DNA from: Candidatus Hydrogenedentota bacterium
GTDB lineage: Bacteria; Hydrogenedentota; Hydrogenedentia; Hydrogenedentales; SLHB01
Direction: 5' to 3'
NCBI GenBank assembly: GCA_029262095.1
Contig: JAJDAB010000437.1
Span: 1-12,208 of the forward strand
Length of the DNA stretch: 12,208 nt
In this document: positions 1 through 7,614 of the stretch, in pieces
Numbering within the stretch: the stretch's first letter is position 1
Layout: each line of letters opens with the position of its first letter
Made by a program: the position numbers and the translations under genes
The notes under the pieces: generated by a model
Seen by the model: only the letters and a program-made list of their open reading frames with translations
What the model was told of the DNA's origin: nothing
Databases searched by the model: none

Positions 1-1194
1 AAATTCCCAATAGAGATACTCGTGCTGCACTTGCTCGTCCTCGTTGCCGAGCAACGTAGGCAAAAATGAAATCCCGTCGACATCGTCCGGCACCGGGAAA
101 TCCGCGATTGCGCCGAACGTTGGCAACACATCCCAAAACGCCGAGACGTGATCGGTCTCTATGCCTGGCGCAATCGTGCCCGGCCAACGCGCCACCATGG
201 GCACGCGAATACCGCCTTCATACAAATCGCGCTTCACGCCGCGCAATGGACCGTTCGAATCAAAAAACTCCGGCCGATGCCCGCCTTCTTGATGCGGGCC
301 GTTATCACTGGTGAAGATCACGAGTGTGTTCTCATCCAATCCCAACTCATCCAACAAGTCCAAGACCTGTCCTACCGTGCGGTCCATACGCGTGACCATT
401 CCAGCAAACCGCGCAACCGGATTCACGACCTCCGTCCCAGCGTAGCGCCCCACATCTTCATCGAATTCCGGCCACTTCGCGCGAAACGGTGCTGCATCGT
501 CCTCCGGCACCTGCATCGCCGCGTGAGGAATTGTGATGGGCAAATAACAAAAGAACGGGTCGTCTTTGTGATCCCGTATGAATGACAACGCTCGGTCAGC
601 GATTAGATCGTGCGAATAAGCAGATTTTGAAACGGGCACCTTCTTGTCGTTCTCCCACAAGTATTCGACGTCGTATCGATGCGCGTGCCGTTGGCAGTTG
701 TACCCAAAAAACGAATCAAATCCCTGGAACATCGGGTCGCCCTCGGATCCCGGCGATCCCAGTCCCCACTTCCCGAACATACCCGTCGTATAACCGGCTT
801 CTTGAAATAGTTCGGCAAGCGTCGTGATCTCCGCTGGAATCGGAAGCTGACCTTCCGGCTTCGATTCTCGATTGCCGCGAATAAACGTATGTCCTGTGTG
901 CCTACCCGTCATCAAGCTGCAACGCGACGGTGCGCACACCGTACTGCCGGAATAATGCTGCGTGAATCGCATGCCTTCGGCGGCAAGACGGTCGATATTC
1001 GGCGTCTCAAACCGGCGCTGGCCGTAACAACCAAGATCGCCATATCCCAAATCGTCGGCCATGATGTACACGATGTTTGGCTGCGATGATACCGAAGCGG
1101 AAACATTCGGCATTGGCATGACCGTAGATACGGCGATTAACAGAGAGGCTGAGGCAATGCGTGTAGCGGATCGTTTGGAAGGATAAATGATCAT
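1..1194 (-). CDS. Exported sulfatase (arylsulfatase-like), C-terminus cut by window edge
   Basis: This is a type I, formylglycine-dependent sulfatase that should hydrolyse a sulfate ester outside the cytoplasm; 398 codons are visible with no stop before the left edge. Residues 1-33 look like a Sec signal peptide, with Lys7/Arg8/Arg12 before a hydrophobic stretch ending VSA. The mature part begins with PNIVYIMADDLGYGDLG, where Asp47-Asp48 are metal ligands. Cys87 in CAPSR is the C-x-P-S-R site converted to formylglycine. Other expected active-site residues are Lys142 (FGKWG), His224 (PHAAM) and Asp297-Asn298 (SDNGPH), followed by NGPLRGVK and YEGGIRVP. Family members are usually about 450-550 residues, so the missing part is small. 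The start was chosen because it gives the signal peptide and follows a promoter, although the ribosome binding site is weak. No maturase is visible in the window. The substrate (polysaccharide or small sulfate ester) cannot be told. Confidence 0.95.
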   Translation of the reverse strand, partial: MIIYPSKRSATRIASASLLIAVSTVMPMPNVSASVSSQPNIVYIMADDLGYGDLGCYGQRRFETPNIDRLAAEGMRFTQHYSGSTVCAPSRCSLMTGRHTGHTFIRGNRESKPEGQLPIPAEITTLAELFQEAGYTTGMFGKWGLGSPGSEGDPMFQGFDSFFGYNCQRHAHRYDVEYLWENDKKVPVSKSAYSHDLIADRALSFIRDHKDDPFFCYLPITIPHAAMQVPEDDAAPFRAKWPEFDEDVGRYAGTEVVNPVARFAGMVTRMDRTVGQVLDLLDELGLDENTLVIFTSDNGPHQEGGHRPEFFDSNGPLRGVKRDLYEGGIRVPMVARWPGTIAPGIETDHVSAFWDVLPTFGAIADFPVPDDVDGISFLPTLLGNEDEQVQHEYLYWEF

Positions 1195-1222
1195 TTGGCT
1201 GCCTGTAGGTTTGAGTACTTTG

Positions 1223-1251
1223 ATGATAATGTTTCCCGTAAATTTGGACAA
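1223..1251 (-). promoter_or_regulatory. Probable sigma70-type promoter of the sulfatase gene
   Basis: On the minus strand a -35 box TTGTCC (1246-1251) and a -10 box TATCAT (1223-1228, five of six consensus bases) are separated by exactly 17 bases. The predicted start of transcription lies about 20 bases before the sulfatase ATG. The 152-base divergent spacer also has to drive the propeller gene on the plus strand, where I see a -10-like TATGAT at 1272-1277 but no -35 box at a good distance. Confidence 0.45.
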
Positions 1252-1308
1252 CTCTGGGCGAGAGATTCGTGTATGATTTGCGCTTGTGCTGTGTTCCTTC
1301 TCATCATT

Positions 1309-1325
1309 CCCAGCTCGGAGTTGGG
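1309..1325 (+). other. Small hairpin in the leader of the propeller gene
   Basis: The arms CCCAGCT and AGTTGGG can pair over seven positions (one G-T wobble) around a three-base loop. The hairpin lies just upstream of the GGGAG ribosome binding site (1332-1336) of the gene starting at 1347. It could influence translation or mRNA stability, but such short hairpins also occur by chance. Confidence 0.2.
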
Positions 1326-1346
1326 TGCAACGGGAGATTTTGCACG

Positions 1347-3077
1347 ATGGTCAAGACGCGAACAATCGGATTGAAAATTGCCTTGATAGCGAGTCTGTTC
1401 GCAATACCTGAGGCGATTGCGCAAGTAGTAAATGTCTGGTCCGCGGCACCGATGACGAGCGCCCAGATGTTTCAGAAAGGTGTGGGCGCGGACGACTCGG
1501 GCAGTGTATATACCGTGTCGGGATTCCGCGGCGAAGTAGATTTCGGACGCGGTCCCTTTGCGCCACCGAGTGGCGAGCGCGGCCTTTCGTTCGCGAAATA
1601 TGAAGCCACCGGATTTCATCTCGGTGCCAAAGGTACGGCATACAGCGCGGGTACACTCATATTTGATATGGTCGTAAGTGGTAATGGCGATGTCTTCGTC
1701 GTCGGCTACTTCGAAGGCACGAGCACCGATCTTGGCGGCGGTCTGGTGCCAAATGTGAATGGCGATACCGAGTCCTTTATCGTAAAGTACGACCAATTCG
1801 GTTTCTATAAGTGGGCCCACCTTTTCGATACCGGATCGAACGCCAGCTTCCGGCATGTCGCTGTAGATGATTCGGGGAGCGTCTATCTCTACGGAAATCA
1901 AGACTCGGCACTCGACTTTGGTGGCGGTACACTTGACTCAGGGCAATTTCTTGTAAAGTACAACAACGACGGTGAACACCAATGGTCGAAGACGTTGTTG
2001 CCGAATCTCTTATTTGGCGTCGGAATCGCGCTGGACCAATCTAATTCAATCATCGTGTTCGACAGATTCTTCGGCCCAATCGATTTCGGAGGCGGCACCA
2101 TCCAACCCACGGGTATTGGTGATTTCTTCGTCGCGAAATTCGATGCCGCGACCGGAGCTCACCAATGGTCTATGGGGTTGGCTGCTGGCACACCGAACGT
2201 CGTCGCGACAGATCCAAGCGGACATATCTTTCTGACCGCTACGGGCAGCGGGCCAATTGACTTCGGCGGCGGGCCGCTCGCCCATACAGGGACCTCTGCG
2301 GTATTTTTCGCCAAGTTGGATGCCGATGGTGGACACGTCTGGTCCCGTGTTTCGTCCAGTGCTTCTACTCAGTTGTCCGCTGGCGCCATCGCCGCCAACC
2401 AATTCGGCGAGTTGTACGTCGCGGGCCAATCCAACGCCGCCGTGGATTTGGGAGGCGGAAACGTCAACGCCAATTTCGGTACATTTGGCTCATTCATGTT
2501 TATGGTGAAATACGATGCCGACGGAGACCACGTTTGGTCCGACGGAATCGGGAGTACAGAAAGCGTGTTCGCGACCAATCTTGCGATCGATAATGCCAAC
2601 CGCATTTTTCTGGGCGGCGGATATACCGGCATCGTCGACCTCGGGACGGGACCGTTTCCGGATGCGGGTCCTTCAGGCATAGCGTTTATCGCTGGATTCT
2701 TCGACACTAGCGTCCCCATCGGCGGAGGCGAGTGCTTTATTGCCACTGCAGCCTACGGTTCGCCGATGGCGGAAGAATTACGTGTGTTTCGCGACGTGCG
2801 AGATCGCTTCTTGCTCCAAACCTGCATGGGCGCGGTCGCTGTCGATACGTATTACTCGGTTAGCCCGCCCATAGCTGGTTTTATTGCCGATCATCCAAGC
2901 CTGCGCACGGCGATACGGAATATGCTCAAGCCCGTTTACCTATACTGCAGCGCCCTCGTTGCAGCGCCTAAGTCGGTCTCAGCGTTAACACTTTTTCTTG
3001 GGGTAAGTGCCTCATTTGGTTGCATTGCTTTGGCGAGGCGATCGAGGCGGCGCACCTCGCAACGTCTTGATGGATGA
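1347..3077 (+). CDS. Exported SBBP-type beta-propeller repeat protein with CFI-box C-terminal region
   Basis: This 576-residue protein is probably displayed on or anchored to the cell envelope; its function is unknown. Residues 1-25 form a signal peptide (MVKTRTIGLK, then a hydrophobic run ending AIAQ). Seven repeats of about 60 residues follow. Each has a D-(F/L)-G-x-G signature, near residues 65, 128, 190, 246, 305, 367 and 431, and usually a K-Y/F-D..G.H.WS strand and a D..G.(V/I)Y strand, as in SBBP beta-propeller repeats. At 463 begins CFIATAAYGS with downstream ELRVFRD, YYSVSPP and LRTAIR, the pattern of the CFI-box-CTERM region. A hydrophobic helix at about 543-563 and RRSRRR at 564-569 end the protein like a sorting or anchoring signal. 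The in-frame ATG at 1269 would add 26 residues that spoil the signal peptide, while the ATG at 1347 has GGGAG ten bases upstream, so I chose the latter. The gene is divergent from the sulfatase. Confidence 0.85.
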   Translation: MVKTRTIGLKIALIASLFAIPEAIAQVVNVWSAAPMTSAQMFQKGVGADDSGSVYTVSGFRGEVDFGRGPFAPPSGERGLSFAKYEATGFHLGAKGTAYSAGTLIFDMVVSGNGDVFVVGYFEGTSTDLGGGLVPNVNGDTESFIVKYDQFGFYKWAHLFDTGSNASFRHVAVDDSGSVYLYGNQDSALDFGGGTLDSGQFLVKYNNDGEHQWSKTLLPNLLFGVGIALDQSNSIIVFDRFFGPIDFGGGTIQPTGIGDFFVAKFDAATGAHQWSMGLAAGTPNVVATDPSGHIFLTATGSGPIDFGGGPLAHTGTSAVFFAKLDADGGHVWSRVSSSASTQLSAGAIAANQFGELYVAGQSNAAVDLGGGNVNANFGTFGSFMFMVKYDADGDHVWSDGIGSTESVFATNLAIDNANRIFLGGGYTGIVDLGTGPFPDAGPSGIAFIAGFFDTSVPIGGGECFIATAAYGSPMAEELRVFRDVRDRFLLQTCMGAVAVDTYYSVSPPIAGFIADHPSLRTAIRNMLKPVYLYCSALVAAPKSVSALTLFLGVSASFGCIALARRSRRRTSQRLDG

Positions 3078-3142
3078 TCTCGAAGTCAATACTCGGTAGA
3101 CTATCGCACTCTAAAATCCCAACCCGGAGCATTCCCCACGCC

Positions 3143-4189
3143 ATGAGCGGTCATCCAGAACTCACCCCAGTGCGCGATCACCATCGTTTTGATGAGGACG
3201 CACTGGCCTCGTATATGTCAGAACATATGGAAGACGACTTCACTGATCTCAGTGTTCAGCAATTCGAAGGCGGTCAATCGAACCCGACGTTCCTGATTCA
3301 CGCGAACGGCGCCGCCTACGTCATGCGTAAGAAACCACCCGGCACACTACTGAAATCGGCCCACGCCGTGGATCGCGAATATAGGATTATTACCGCCTTA
3401 CGCGATACCGGCGTCCCCGTCCCCAATACCTATGCGTTATGCGAAGACGACTCCGTCATTGGCACGTCATTCTTCATCATGGAAAACGTGGAAGGTCGCG
3501 TGATTCCTGACCCGCGGCTGCCCGGCTTCACGCCCGAAGACCGCGCCGCGCTATACGAAGACTTCGCCAGCGTGATGGCAAAATTGCATGCCGTCGACTA
3601 CAAAGCGGTCGATCTCCAAAGTTTCGGACGAGAGGGGAATTATTTCGAGCGCCAAATCTCGCGATGGTCGAAACAATATGTCGCTTCTCAGACGGAAGAC
3701 ATCCCGGAGATGAACGCGCTGATGGAATGGCTGCCTAAACACATACCCAAAATTGACGAACAAACCATAGCCCACGGCGATTTTCGCATGGGCAATTGCA
3801 TCATTCACCCGACCAAACCCAAAGTCGCCGCGCTCCTCGACTGGGAACTTAGTACCATCGGCCATCCACTTGGCGACTTGGGCTACTGCTGCATGGGCTA
3901 CCATCTGCCCCCCGCCGACGGAGAAGGTAACATCGCCGAGCCGGGTTCTGGCGTACCCACCGAATCAGAATTCTTGTCGATGTACTGTAAGGCAGCTGGC
4001 CGCGATAAAATTGAGAACTGGAACTTTTACATCGCATTTAACTTGTTCCGCATCGCGGCGATTATCCAAGGTGTTTACAGGCGAGGGCTAGATGGCAACG
4101 CAAGCTCAGAACACTGGCGAAGCCGCCGCGATGAATGTAAACGATCCGCGAAATGCGCCTGGGAACTGGCGCAGCGAATCGACGCGTAA
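3143..4189 (+). CDS. Phosphotransferase of the APH fold, ACAD10/ACAD11 kinase-domain type
   Basis: This 348-residue cytoplasmic kinase-fold protein belongs to the aminoglycoside-phosphotransferase (choline-kinase-like) group that occurs next to, or fused to, acyl-CoA dehydrogenases. FEGGQSNPTF (41-50) resembles the nucleotide loop and YVMRKKPPG (59-67) holds the expected ATP-binding lysine. HGDFRMGNCI (211-220) gives catalytic Asp213 and Asn218, and LLDWE (231-235) gives metal-binding Asp233. FRIAAIIQGVYRRGLDGNAS (302-321) is typical of the ACAD10/ACAD11-associated branch. It is therefore unlikely to be an antibiotic-resistance enzyme. Known relatives (LvaA of levulinate catabolism, ACAD10/11 kinase domains) phosphorylate 4-hydroxyacyl-CoA; assigning that reaction here is inference. 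An ATG at 3074 overlaps the preceding stop as ATGA and adds 23 residues. I prefer 3143 because the family-like sequence starts there, with GGAG at 3126-3129, although that spacing is long. The next gene follows after 26 bases. Confidence 0.88.
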   Translation: MSGHPELTPVRDHHRFDEDALASYMSEHMEDDFTDLSVQQFEGGQSNPTFLIHANGAAYVMRKKPPGTLLKSAHAVDREYRIITALRDTGVPVPNTYALCEDDSVIGTSFFIMENVEGRVIPDPRLPGFTPEDRAALYEDFASVMAKLHAVDYKAVDLQSFGREGNYFERQISRWSKQYVASQTEDIPEMNALMEWLPKHIPKIDEQTIAHGDFRMGNCIIHPTKPKVAALLDWELSTIGHPLGDLGYCCMGYHLPPADGEGNIAEPGSGVPTESEFLSMYCKAAGRDKIENWNFYIAFNLFRIAAIIQGVYRRGLDGNASSEHWRSRRDECKRSAKCAWELAQRIDA

Positions 4190-4215
4190 ATGCTAAAGAA
4201 AGGAACTACCCCAGT

Positions 4216-5199
4216 ATGAAAGCGGTGTTGTGCAAGAGTTATGGTCCACCCGAAAACTTGACGTTTGAAGAGATCGACGATCCCAAACCCAATGCGAGCG
4301 AAGTCTTGATCGATGTTTATGCCGCCGGTCTAAACTTTCCGGACACGCTTCAAATCGAGGGTAAATACCAATTCCAACCGCCCTTCCCATTCACACCGGG
4401 CTCTGAAGTCGGTGGAATTGTCGCCGAAGTGGGGGCGAGCGTCACGAATGTGAAGCCAGGCGACCGAGTACTCGCAATGGCCGGCGTCGGGGGGATGGCC
4501 GAACGCGTCGTCGCACCCGAAGCCGGGGTCGAACGTATTCCCGATTCGATGGACATGAAGACGGCCTCTGGGTTCGGAATGATCTATGGCACCTCATACC
4601 ACGCGCTAAAACAGCGCGCGGATATCCAACCAGGTGAAACGCTACTCGTGCTAGGCGCGAGTGGTGGCGTTGGCCTCGCCGCGATCGAAATCGGTAAAGC
4701 GTTCGGCGCACGCGTAATTGCCGCCGCAAGCACAGATGAAAAACTACAAGTCGCCAAAAACGCCGGTGCCGATGATTTGATCAACTACAGCGACGATGTC
4801 TTGAAAGAAAAGGTCAAAGACCTAACAAATCAAAACGGCGCCGATGTAATCTACGACCCGGTCGGCGGCGATATGTTCGACCAATCGATTCGCTGCATCA
4901 ATTGGAAAGGCCGCCTGCTCGTCGTCGGTTTTGCCAGCGGCCGGATTCCATCGTTACCCGCGAACCTCGCGCTACTGAAGGGATGCCAAATCGTCGGTGT
5001 ATTCTGGGGCGCGTTCCGTGGACGCGAACCCGAAGTCCACGCTCAAAATACGCGCGACCTATTCGACCTCTACAGCCAAGGTAAACTGAAGCCCTTGGTC
5101 AAGGACTGTTTCCCGTTGGCGCAATATGCCGATGCACTAAACATCTTCATCCAACGCAAAGCGGTCGGCAAGGTCGTCCTCGAAGTTCGAAAAGAATAG
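4216..5199 (+). CDS. NAD(P)H:quinone oxidoreductase, zinc-independent MDR family
   Basis: This 327-residue medium-chain dehydrogenase/reductase is of the quinone-oxidoreductase type and should transfer hydride between NADPH and a quinone or enone. The N-terminal GroES-like domain has AAGLNFPD (36-43) and PFTPGSEVGGIV (58-69). The nucleotide-binding motif is LGASGGVGLAA (146-156). DPVGGDMFD (214-222) and GRLLVVGFA (232-240) are usual for the family, as is the C-terminal KAVGKVVLEV. The zinc-site cysteines and histidines of alcohol dehydrogenases are absent. Reading could start at 4153 inside the preceding gene, but the family starts at MKAVLC, which has AGGA about eleven bases upstream, so 4216 is preferred. 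It is probably co-transcribed with the phosphotransferase. Such genes often accompany acyl-CoA catabolic clusters, possibly reducing an enoyl intermediate; the exact substrate is not visible. Confidence 0.9.
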   Translation: MKAVLCKSYGPPENLTFEEIDDPKPNASEVLIDVYAAGLNFPDTLQIEGKYQFQPPFPFTPGSEVGGIVAEVGASVTNVKPGDRVLAMAGVGGMAERVVAPEAGVERIPDSMDMKTASGFGMIYGTSYHALKQRADIQPGETLLVLGASGGVGLAAIEIGKAFGARVIAAASTDEKLQVAKNAGADDLINYSDDVLKEKVKDLTNQNGADVIYDPVGGDMFDQSIRCINWKGRLLVVGFASGRIPSLPANLALLKGCQIVGVFWGAFRGREPEVHAQNTRDLFDLYSQGKLKPLVKDCFPLAQYADALNIFIQRKAVGKVVLEVRKE

Positions 5200-5233
5200 C
5201 GGTCTATTCGACTCGCATACCGAAGATGCTATG

Positions 5234-5251
5234 GCTCAGTTATTGAGCTTT
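5234..5251 (+). terminator. Weak hairpin between convergent genes
   Basis: GCTCA and TGAGC form a perfect five-base stem around a five-base loop (5234-5248), followed by only three T residues. It lies between the oxidoreductase stop (5199) and the stop of the convergent membrane-protein gene (5250-5252). The position suits a terminator, but the stem is short and the T tract poor, so confidence is low. Confidence 0.25.
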
Positions 5252-5690
5252 ATGCCTCGCGCAATTTACTAAACAATCCAACAAGCATCAAAATGGCTGC
5301 AATCAATGCCGCAACAGATCCGGATGTGATCGATATTTGAACCACGGCCTCTTTCATGGCTGACGATTCGAATCCCTCCCCCGCGATGGGCGTTGAACGA
5401 CTCGTACCCCATGCCGCTGCGAGCACCAAGGAAATCCAAATAACATACATACTGAAAAGATTGAGATAATAGGTGACTCGTAACCAGACGGCTGAAAGGG
5501 ATAACTGTTTCCACATCAAACCTACGACCAATAGCACTAATCCGTTCTGTACACCGGCCAAATGGGCGGACAATCCCATCCTGCTGTTCAAAAAGAACGG
5601 TACCAATGCACCCGTGACGAGACCATCCGTGAATAGCAACATTCCAAAAAATAGGAGTTTGCCGGAGTAGCGATTGCTTGCTTGATCCAT
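5250..5690 (-). CDS. Small four-helix membrane protein, possibly HabA/HabB (hydroxylaminobenzene mutase)-like
   Basis: The product has 146 residues and four hydrophobic segments, about 11-34, 45-60, 71-94 and 118-140, so it is an inner-membrane protein. Between helices 1 and 2 is NSRMGLSAHLAGVQNG (35-50), and after helix 3 comes AAAWGTSRSTPIAGEG (91-106). These features recall the small membrane proteins annotated as hydroxylaminobenzene mutase or, misleadingly, as hydrogenase. I recognise this from pattern memory only, so no enzymatic function should be assumed. An in-frame ATG at 5757-5759 would add 23 polar residues. The ATG at 5688-5690 has AGAGGA eight bases upstream (5699-5704) and starts just before helix 1, so I chose it. 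The gene is divergent from the XRE regulator, which makes it that regulator's most obvious target. Confidence 0.7.
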   Translation of the reverse strand: MDQASNRYSGKLLFFGMLLFTDGLVTGALVPFFLNSRMGLSAHLAGVQNGLVLLVVGLMWKQLSLSAVWLRVTYYLNLFSMYVIWISLVLAAAWGTSRSTPIAGEGFESSAMKEAVVQISITSGSVAALIAAILMLVGLFSKLREA

Positions 5691-5711
5691 GTAATTGTTC
5701 CTCTTTGATAT

Positions 5712-5757
5712 GGGGCCTGAGAACGTATCGAGCTTAAGGCCCCTCTGGTTCGAGAAC
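5712..5757. promoter_or_regulatory. Candidate operator region between divergent genes
   Basis: This spacer contains a perfect 7-base inverted repeat, GGGGCCT (5712-5718) and AGGCCCC (5737-5743), and a small palindrome-like GTTC-GA-GAAC (5748-5757). A 9-base direct repeat GTAATTGTT flanks it at 5691-5699 and 5771-5779. XRE-family regulators usually bind such symmetric sites and often control their own promoter and the divergent gene. Which of these motifs, if any, is the operator cannot be decided by eye. Confidence 0.3.
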
Positions 5758-5774
5758 AATTCCCGAAAAGGTAA

Positions 5775-5803
5775 TTGTTTGCATCCCCCGCGTTCGACAT
5801 ACT
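5775..5803 (+). promoter_or_regulatory. Candidate promoter of the XRE regulator gene, possibly giving a leaderless mRNA
   Basis: TTGTTT (5775-5780) and CATACT (5798-5803, four of six -10 consensus bases) are separated by 17 bases. Transcription would begin about seven bases after the -10 box, that is at the A of the ATG at 5810. No Shine-Dalgarno sequence precedes that ATG, which fits a leaderless transcript. The -35 box is poor (three of six bases). It overlaps one copy of the GTAATTGTT repeat, so binding there could give autoregulation. Confidence 0.3.
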
Positions 5804-5809
5804 GCGACT

Positions 5810-6595
5810 ATGAAAACGAAGATGCACAGTCCATTTGGCCAAGAGCTAAAGTATTGGCGGCGCTTACAAGGTATGAGTCAACTCGCACTTGCGGTCGAAG
5901 CAGGCGTATCGCCACGACACCTCTCCTTTATCGAAACGGGCCGATCGCGGCCGGGCCGAGACTTGGTATTGCGCTTGTCCGAATCGCTGAACATACCCAC
6001 GCGCGAACAAAACGATATGATGAAAGCGGCGGGTCTATCGCCCATCTTTTCAGAACGTGAGCTTTCAGACACGGACCTGCGCCCGTATCGCCAAATCATC
6101 ACGCGAATTCTCTCCCAACACGAGCCGTACCCGGCGTTTGTATTTGATCGCTGGTGGAATATTGTAGACCTGAATAGAACGACTGCGCTGTACTATCCCC
6201 AATTCGCTCAAATCGGAGTGAACGCCATCGACGTGTTCGTTTCCAATGAACCACCGCATATCGAAAATCGTGAAGAAGTCGGGCGCAACTTGCTGGGCCG
6301 GATTAGAAGCGATTGGGCAAAATCGGGACACGACGAGCGGCTCATGACATTACTGAAAAAGCTCGAAGATAGTCTCAATGACGCATCGAAAGCCGAAGAT
6401 TTCAAGGATTCCCAATCTCCCGTCATCGCAACACGTTTCCAAATTGGGGATACGGTGGTCTCAACGATTGGTACCATCATGCGCTTCGATACCGCGCGTG
6501 ATGTAACACTTGATGAACTAAGGATAGAGTTGCATTTCCCGGCGGATTCGGCTTCCGCGGCGTTCTTTCAGCAGTTCAGTGGAGAAGGAGTCTGA
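5810..6595 (+). CDS. XRE-family transcriptional regulator with MmyB-like ligand-binding domain
   Basis: This 261-residue cytoplasmic DNA-binding protein has a helix-turn-helix at about residues 8-63 (GQELKYWRRLQGMSQ, AGVSPRHLSFIETGRSRPGR). From about 90 to 255 it has the PAS-like MmyB ligand-binding domain, recognisable by HEPYPAFVFDRWWNIVDLN (104-122) and the closing LRIELHFPAD. Proteins of this group normally run to about 260-290 residues, so it is complete. As I recall, a structurally studied member of this domain family carried a fatty acid; if so, sensing a lipid or acyl compound here would match the surrounding acyl-CoA genes, but that is inference. The ATG at 5822 (MHSPFG) matches the usual family start and is an alternative; neither has a clear ribosome binding site. 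It is divergent from the small membrane protein and 117 bases upstream of the secreted esterase. Confidence 0.92.
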   Translation: MKTKMHSPFGQELKYWRRLQGMSQLALAVEAGVSPRHLSFIETGRSRPGRDLVLRLSESLNIPTREQNDMMKAAGLSPIFSERELSDTDLRPYRQIITRILSQHEPYPAFVFDRWWNIVDLNRTTALYYPQFAQIGVNAIDVFVSNEPPHIENREEVGRNLLGRIRSDWAKSGHDERLMTLLKKLEDSLNDASKAEDFKDSQSPVIATRFQIGDTVVSTIGTIMRFDTARDVTLDELRIELHFPADSASAAFFQQFSGEGV

Positions 6596-6642
6596 CCTGA
6601 AAGCGAGAAGTAGGTCCAACATGACTGTTTATTGGTGCTCTC

Positions 6643-6671
6643 TTGCACGAGCGCTCAAATCTCGCTACGAT
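6643..6671 (+). promoter_or_regulatory. Candidate promoter of the secreted esterase and acyl-CoA dehydrogenase genes
   Basis: In the 117-base gap after the regulator, TTGCAC (6643-6648) and TACGAT (6666-6671) are spaced by 17 bases, and transcription would begin about 35 bases before the esterase ATG. The match to consensus is moderate (three and four of six bases). GGGAG, a good ribosome binding site, lies at 6699-6703. Confidence 0.3.
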
Positions 6672-6712
6672 CTCTCCTTTCGATTTGTAACCCAGGCTAG
6701 GGAGCCCATTTC

Positions 6713-7573
6713 ATGAACCTATTCAAGACTTTCGCGCTAGTTGCACTTGTGATGGCGTCCGCCCCGATCGCATTGGCGACGTCTATAAACACCGGGCGCG
6801 GCGATGTACCGCTAGTGGTCCCCAAGAAATATTCTGAAAATAAGCCAGCGCCCTTAGTCATGTTATTGCACGGCTACACCTCGAGCGGGAAGCAACAAGA
6901 AGGCTACATGAAGTTTAGTAAACTGGCCGATAAGTACGGATTCCTCTTCTTGAATCCCGATGGCACAGTCGAGCGTTCCGATGACGAGAATCGGTTTTGG
7001 AACGCGACGCCGGCGTGCTGCAATTTTTATGATAGCGAGGTCGATGACTCCGCTTATCTGCATGGCCTCATCGAAGAAACGAAGAAGAATTATAATGTCG
7101 ACCCCAAGCGCGTCTATTTAATCGGCCATTCCAACGGCGGATTCATGTCCCACCGCATGGCATACGATCACCCCGACACTATCGCGGCGATCGCAAGCTT
7201 AGCGGGGGCCGCCATTCCGGACATGAGCGGTGACGCGCCTGAGAATCCGGTCAGCGTTCTTCAGATTCACGGCTCGAAAGACTCCGTAATTAGCTATGAC
7301 GGCGGTGATATCAACGGCGTTAATTATCCTAGCGCGGAAGAAACAGCGGAACTCTGGGCTGCGTACAACCGAGTAGATAAGCGAAAGAAAGATCGCCGCA
7401 GGAAACTAAACCTCGATAAACGAATCGATGGAAAAGACACCACCGTCACCCGGTATACCAAAAGCGGTGCTGTGGAACTGTGGACAATCCACGACGGTAG
7501 CCACATTCCCGCCATTTCCGATGACTTTACGCATCAGGTCATCAAATGGCTTCTTGATCATCCCAAGAAGTAG
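6713..7573 (+). CDS. Secreted PHB-depolymerase-family esterase (alpha/beta hydrolase)
   Basis: This 286-residue exported hydrolase should cleave an ester such as a polyhydroxyalkanoate, feruloyl or acyl ester. Residues 1-22 are a signal peptide (MNLFKTFALV to ALA). The oxyanion-hole segment is VMLLHGYTSSG (49-59). NATPACCNFYDSEVDDSAYL (97-116) matches the CC...VDD stretch typical of the PHB-depolymerase/LpqC group. The nucleophile is Ser140 in GHSNGG, the acid is probably Asp190 in HGSKDSVI, and His264 in DGSHIPAI completes the triad. An unusual feature is a very basic segment at about 220-238 (RVDKRKKDRRRKLNLDKR) between strand regions. The start is supported by GGGAG nine bases upstream. 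It is 41 bases ahead of the first acyl-CoA dehydrogenase, so co-transcription is likely. No substrate-binding domain is attached, so a small soluble ester is as likely as a polymer. Confidence 0.87.
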   Translation: MNLFKTFALVALVMASAPIALATSINTGRGDVPLVVPKKYSENKPAPLVMLLHGYTSSGKQQEGYMKFSKLADKYGFLFLNPDGTVERSDDENRFWNATPACCNFYDSEVDDSAYLHGLIEETKKNYNVDPKRVYLIGHSNGGFMSHRMAYDHPDTIAAIASLAGAAIPDMSGDAPENPVSVLQIHGSKDSVISYDGGDINGVNYPSAEETAELWAAYNRVDKRKKDRRRKLNLDKRIDGKDTTVTRYTKSGAVELWTIHDGSHIPAISDDFTHQVIKWLLDHPKK

Positions 7574-7602
7574 CAATTTTAACGGCGCATCCAACGCTCA
7601 AG

Positions 7603-7607
7603 AAGGA
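7603..7607 (+). promoter_or_regulatory. Ribosome binding site that fixes a GTG start
   Basis: AAGGA sits seven bases before the GTG at 7615. No ATG nearby in this frame gives a better start, and the product from this GTG begins with the helix expected for acyl-CoA dehydrogenases. Confidence 0.7.
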
Positions 7608-7614
7608 CGAATTC

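Noticed and set aside
148..585. Open frame of 145 codons on the plus strand
   Set aside because: It lies wholly antisense to the sulfatase gene, whose minus-strand reading shows all catalytic motifs.
1191..1901. Open frame of 236 codons on the minus strand
   Set aside because: It is antisense to the propeller gene, overlaps the sulfatase promoter, and its product shows no recognisable motif.
3074..3142. N-terminal extension of the phosphotransferase from the ATGA overlap with the propeller stop
   Set aside because: The 23 extra residues look unlike the family and no ribosome binding site was seen; coupling by overlap remains possible.
3143..4189. Aminoglycoside resistance gene
   Set aside because: Only the fold and kinase motifs are shared; the C-terminal motifs and neighbours match the ACAD10/ACAD11-associated branch.
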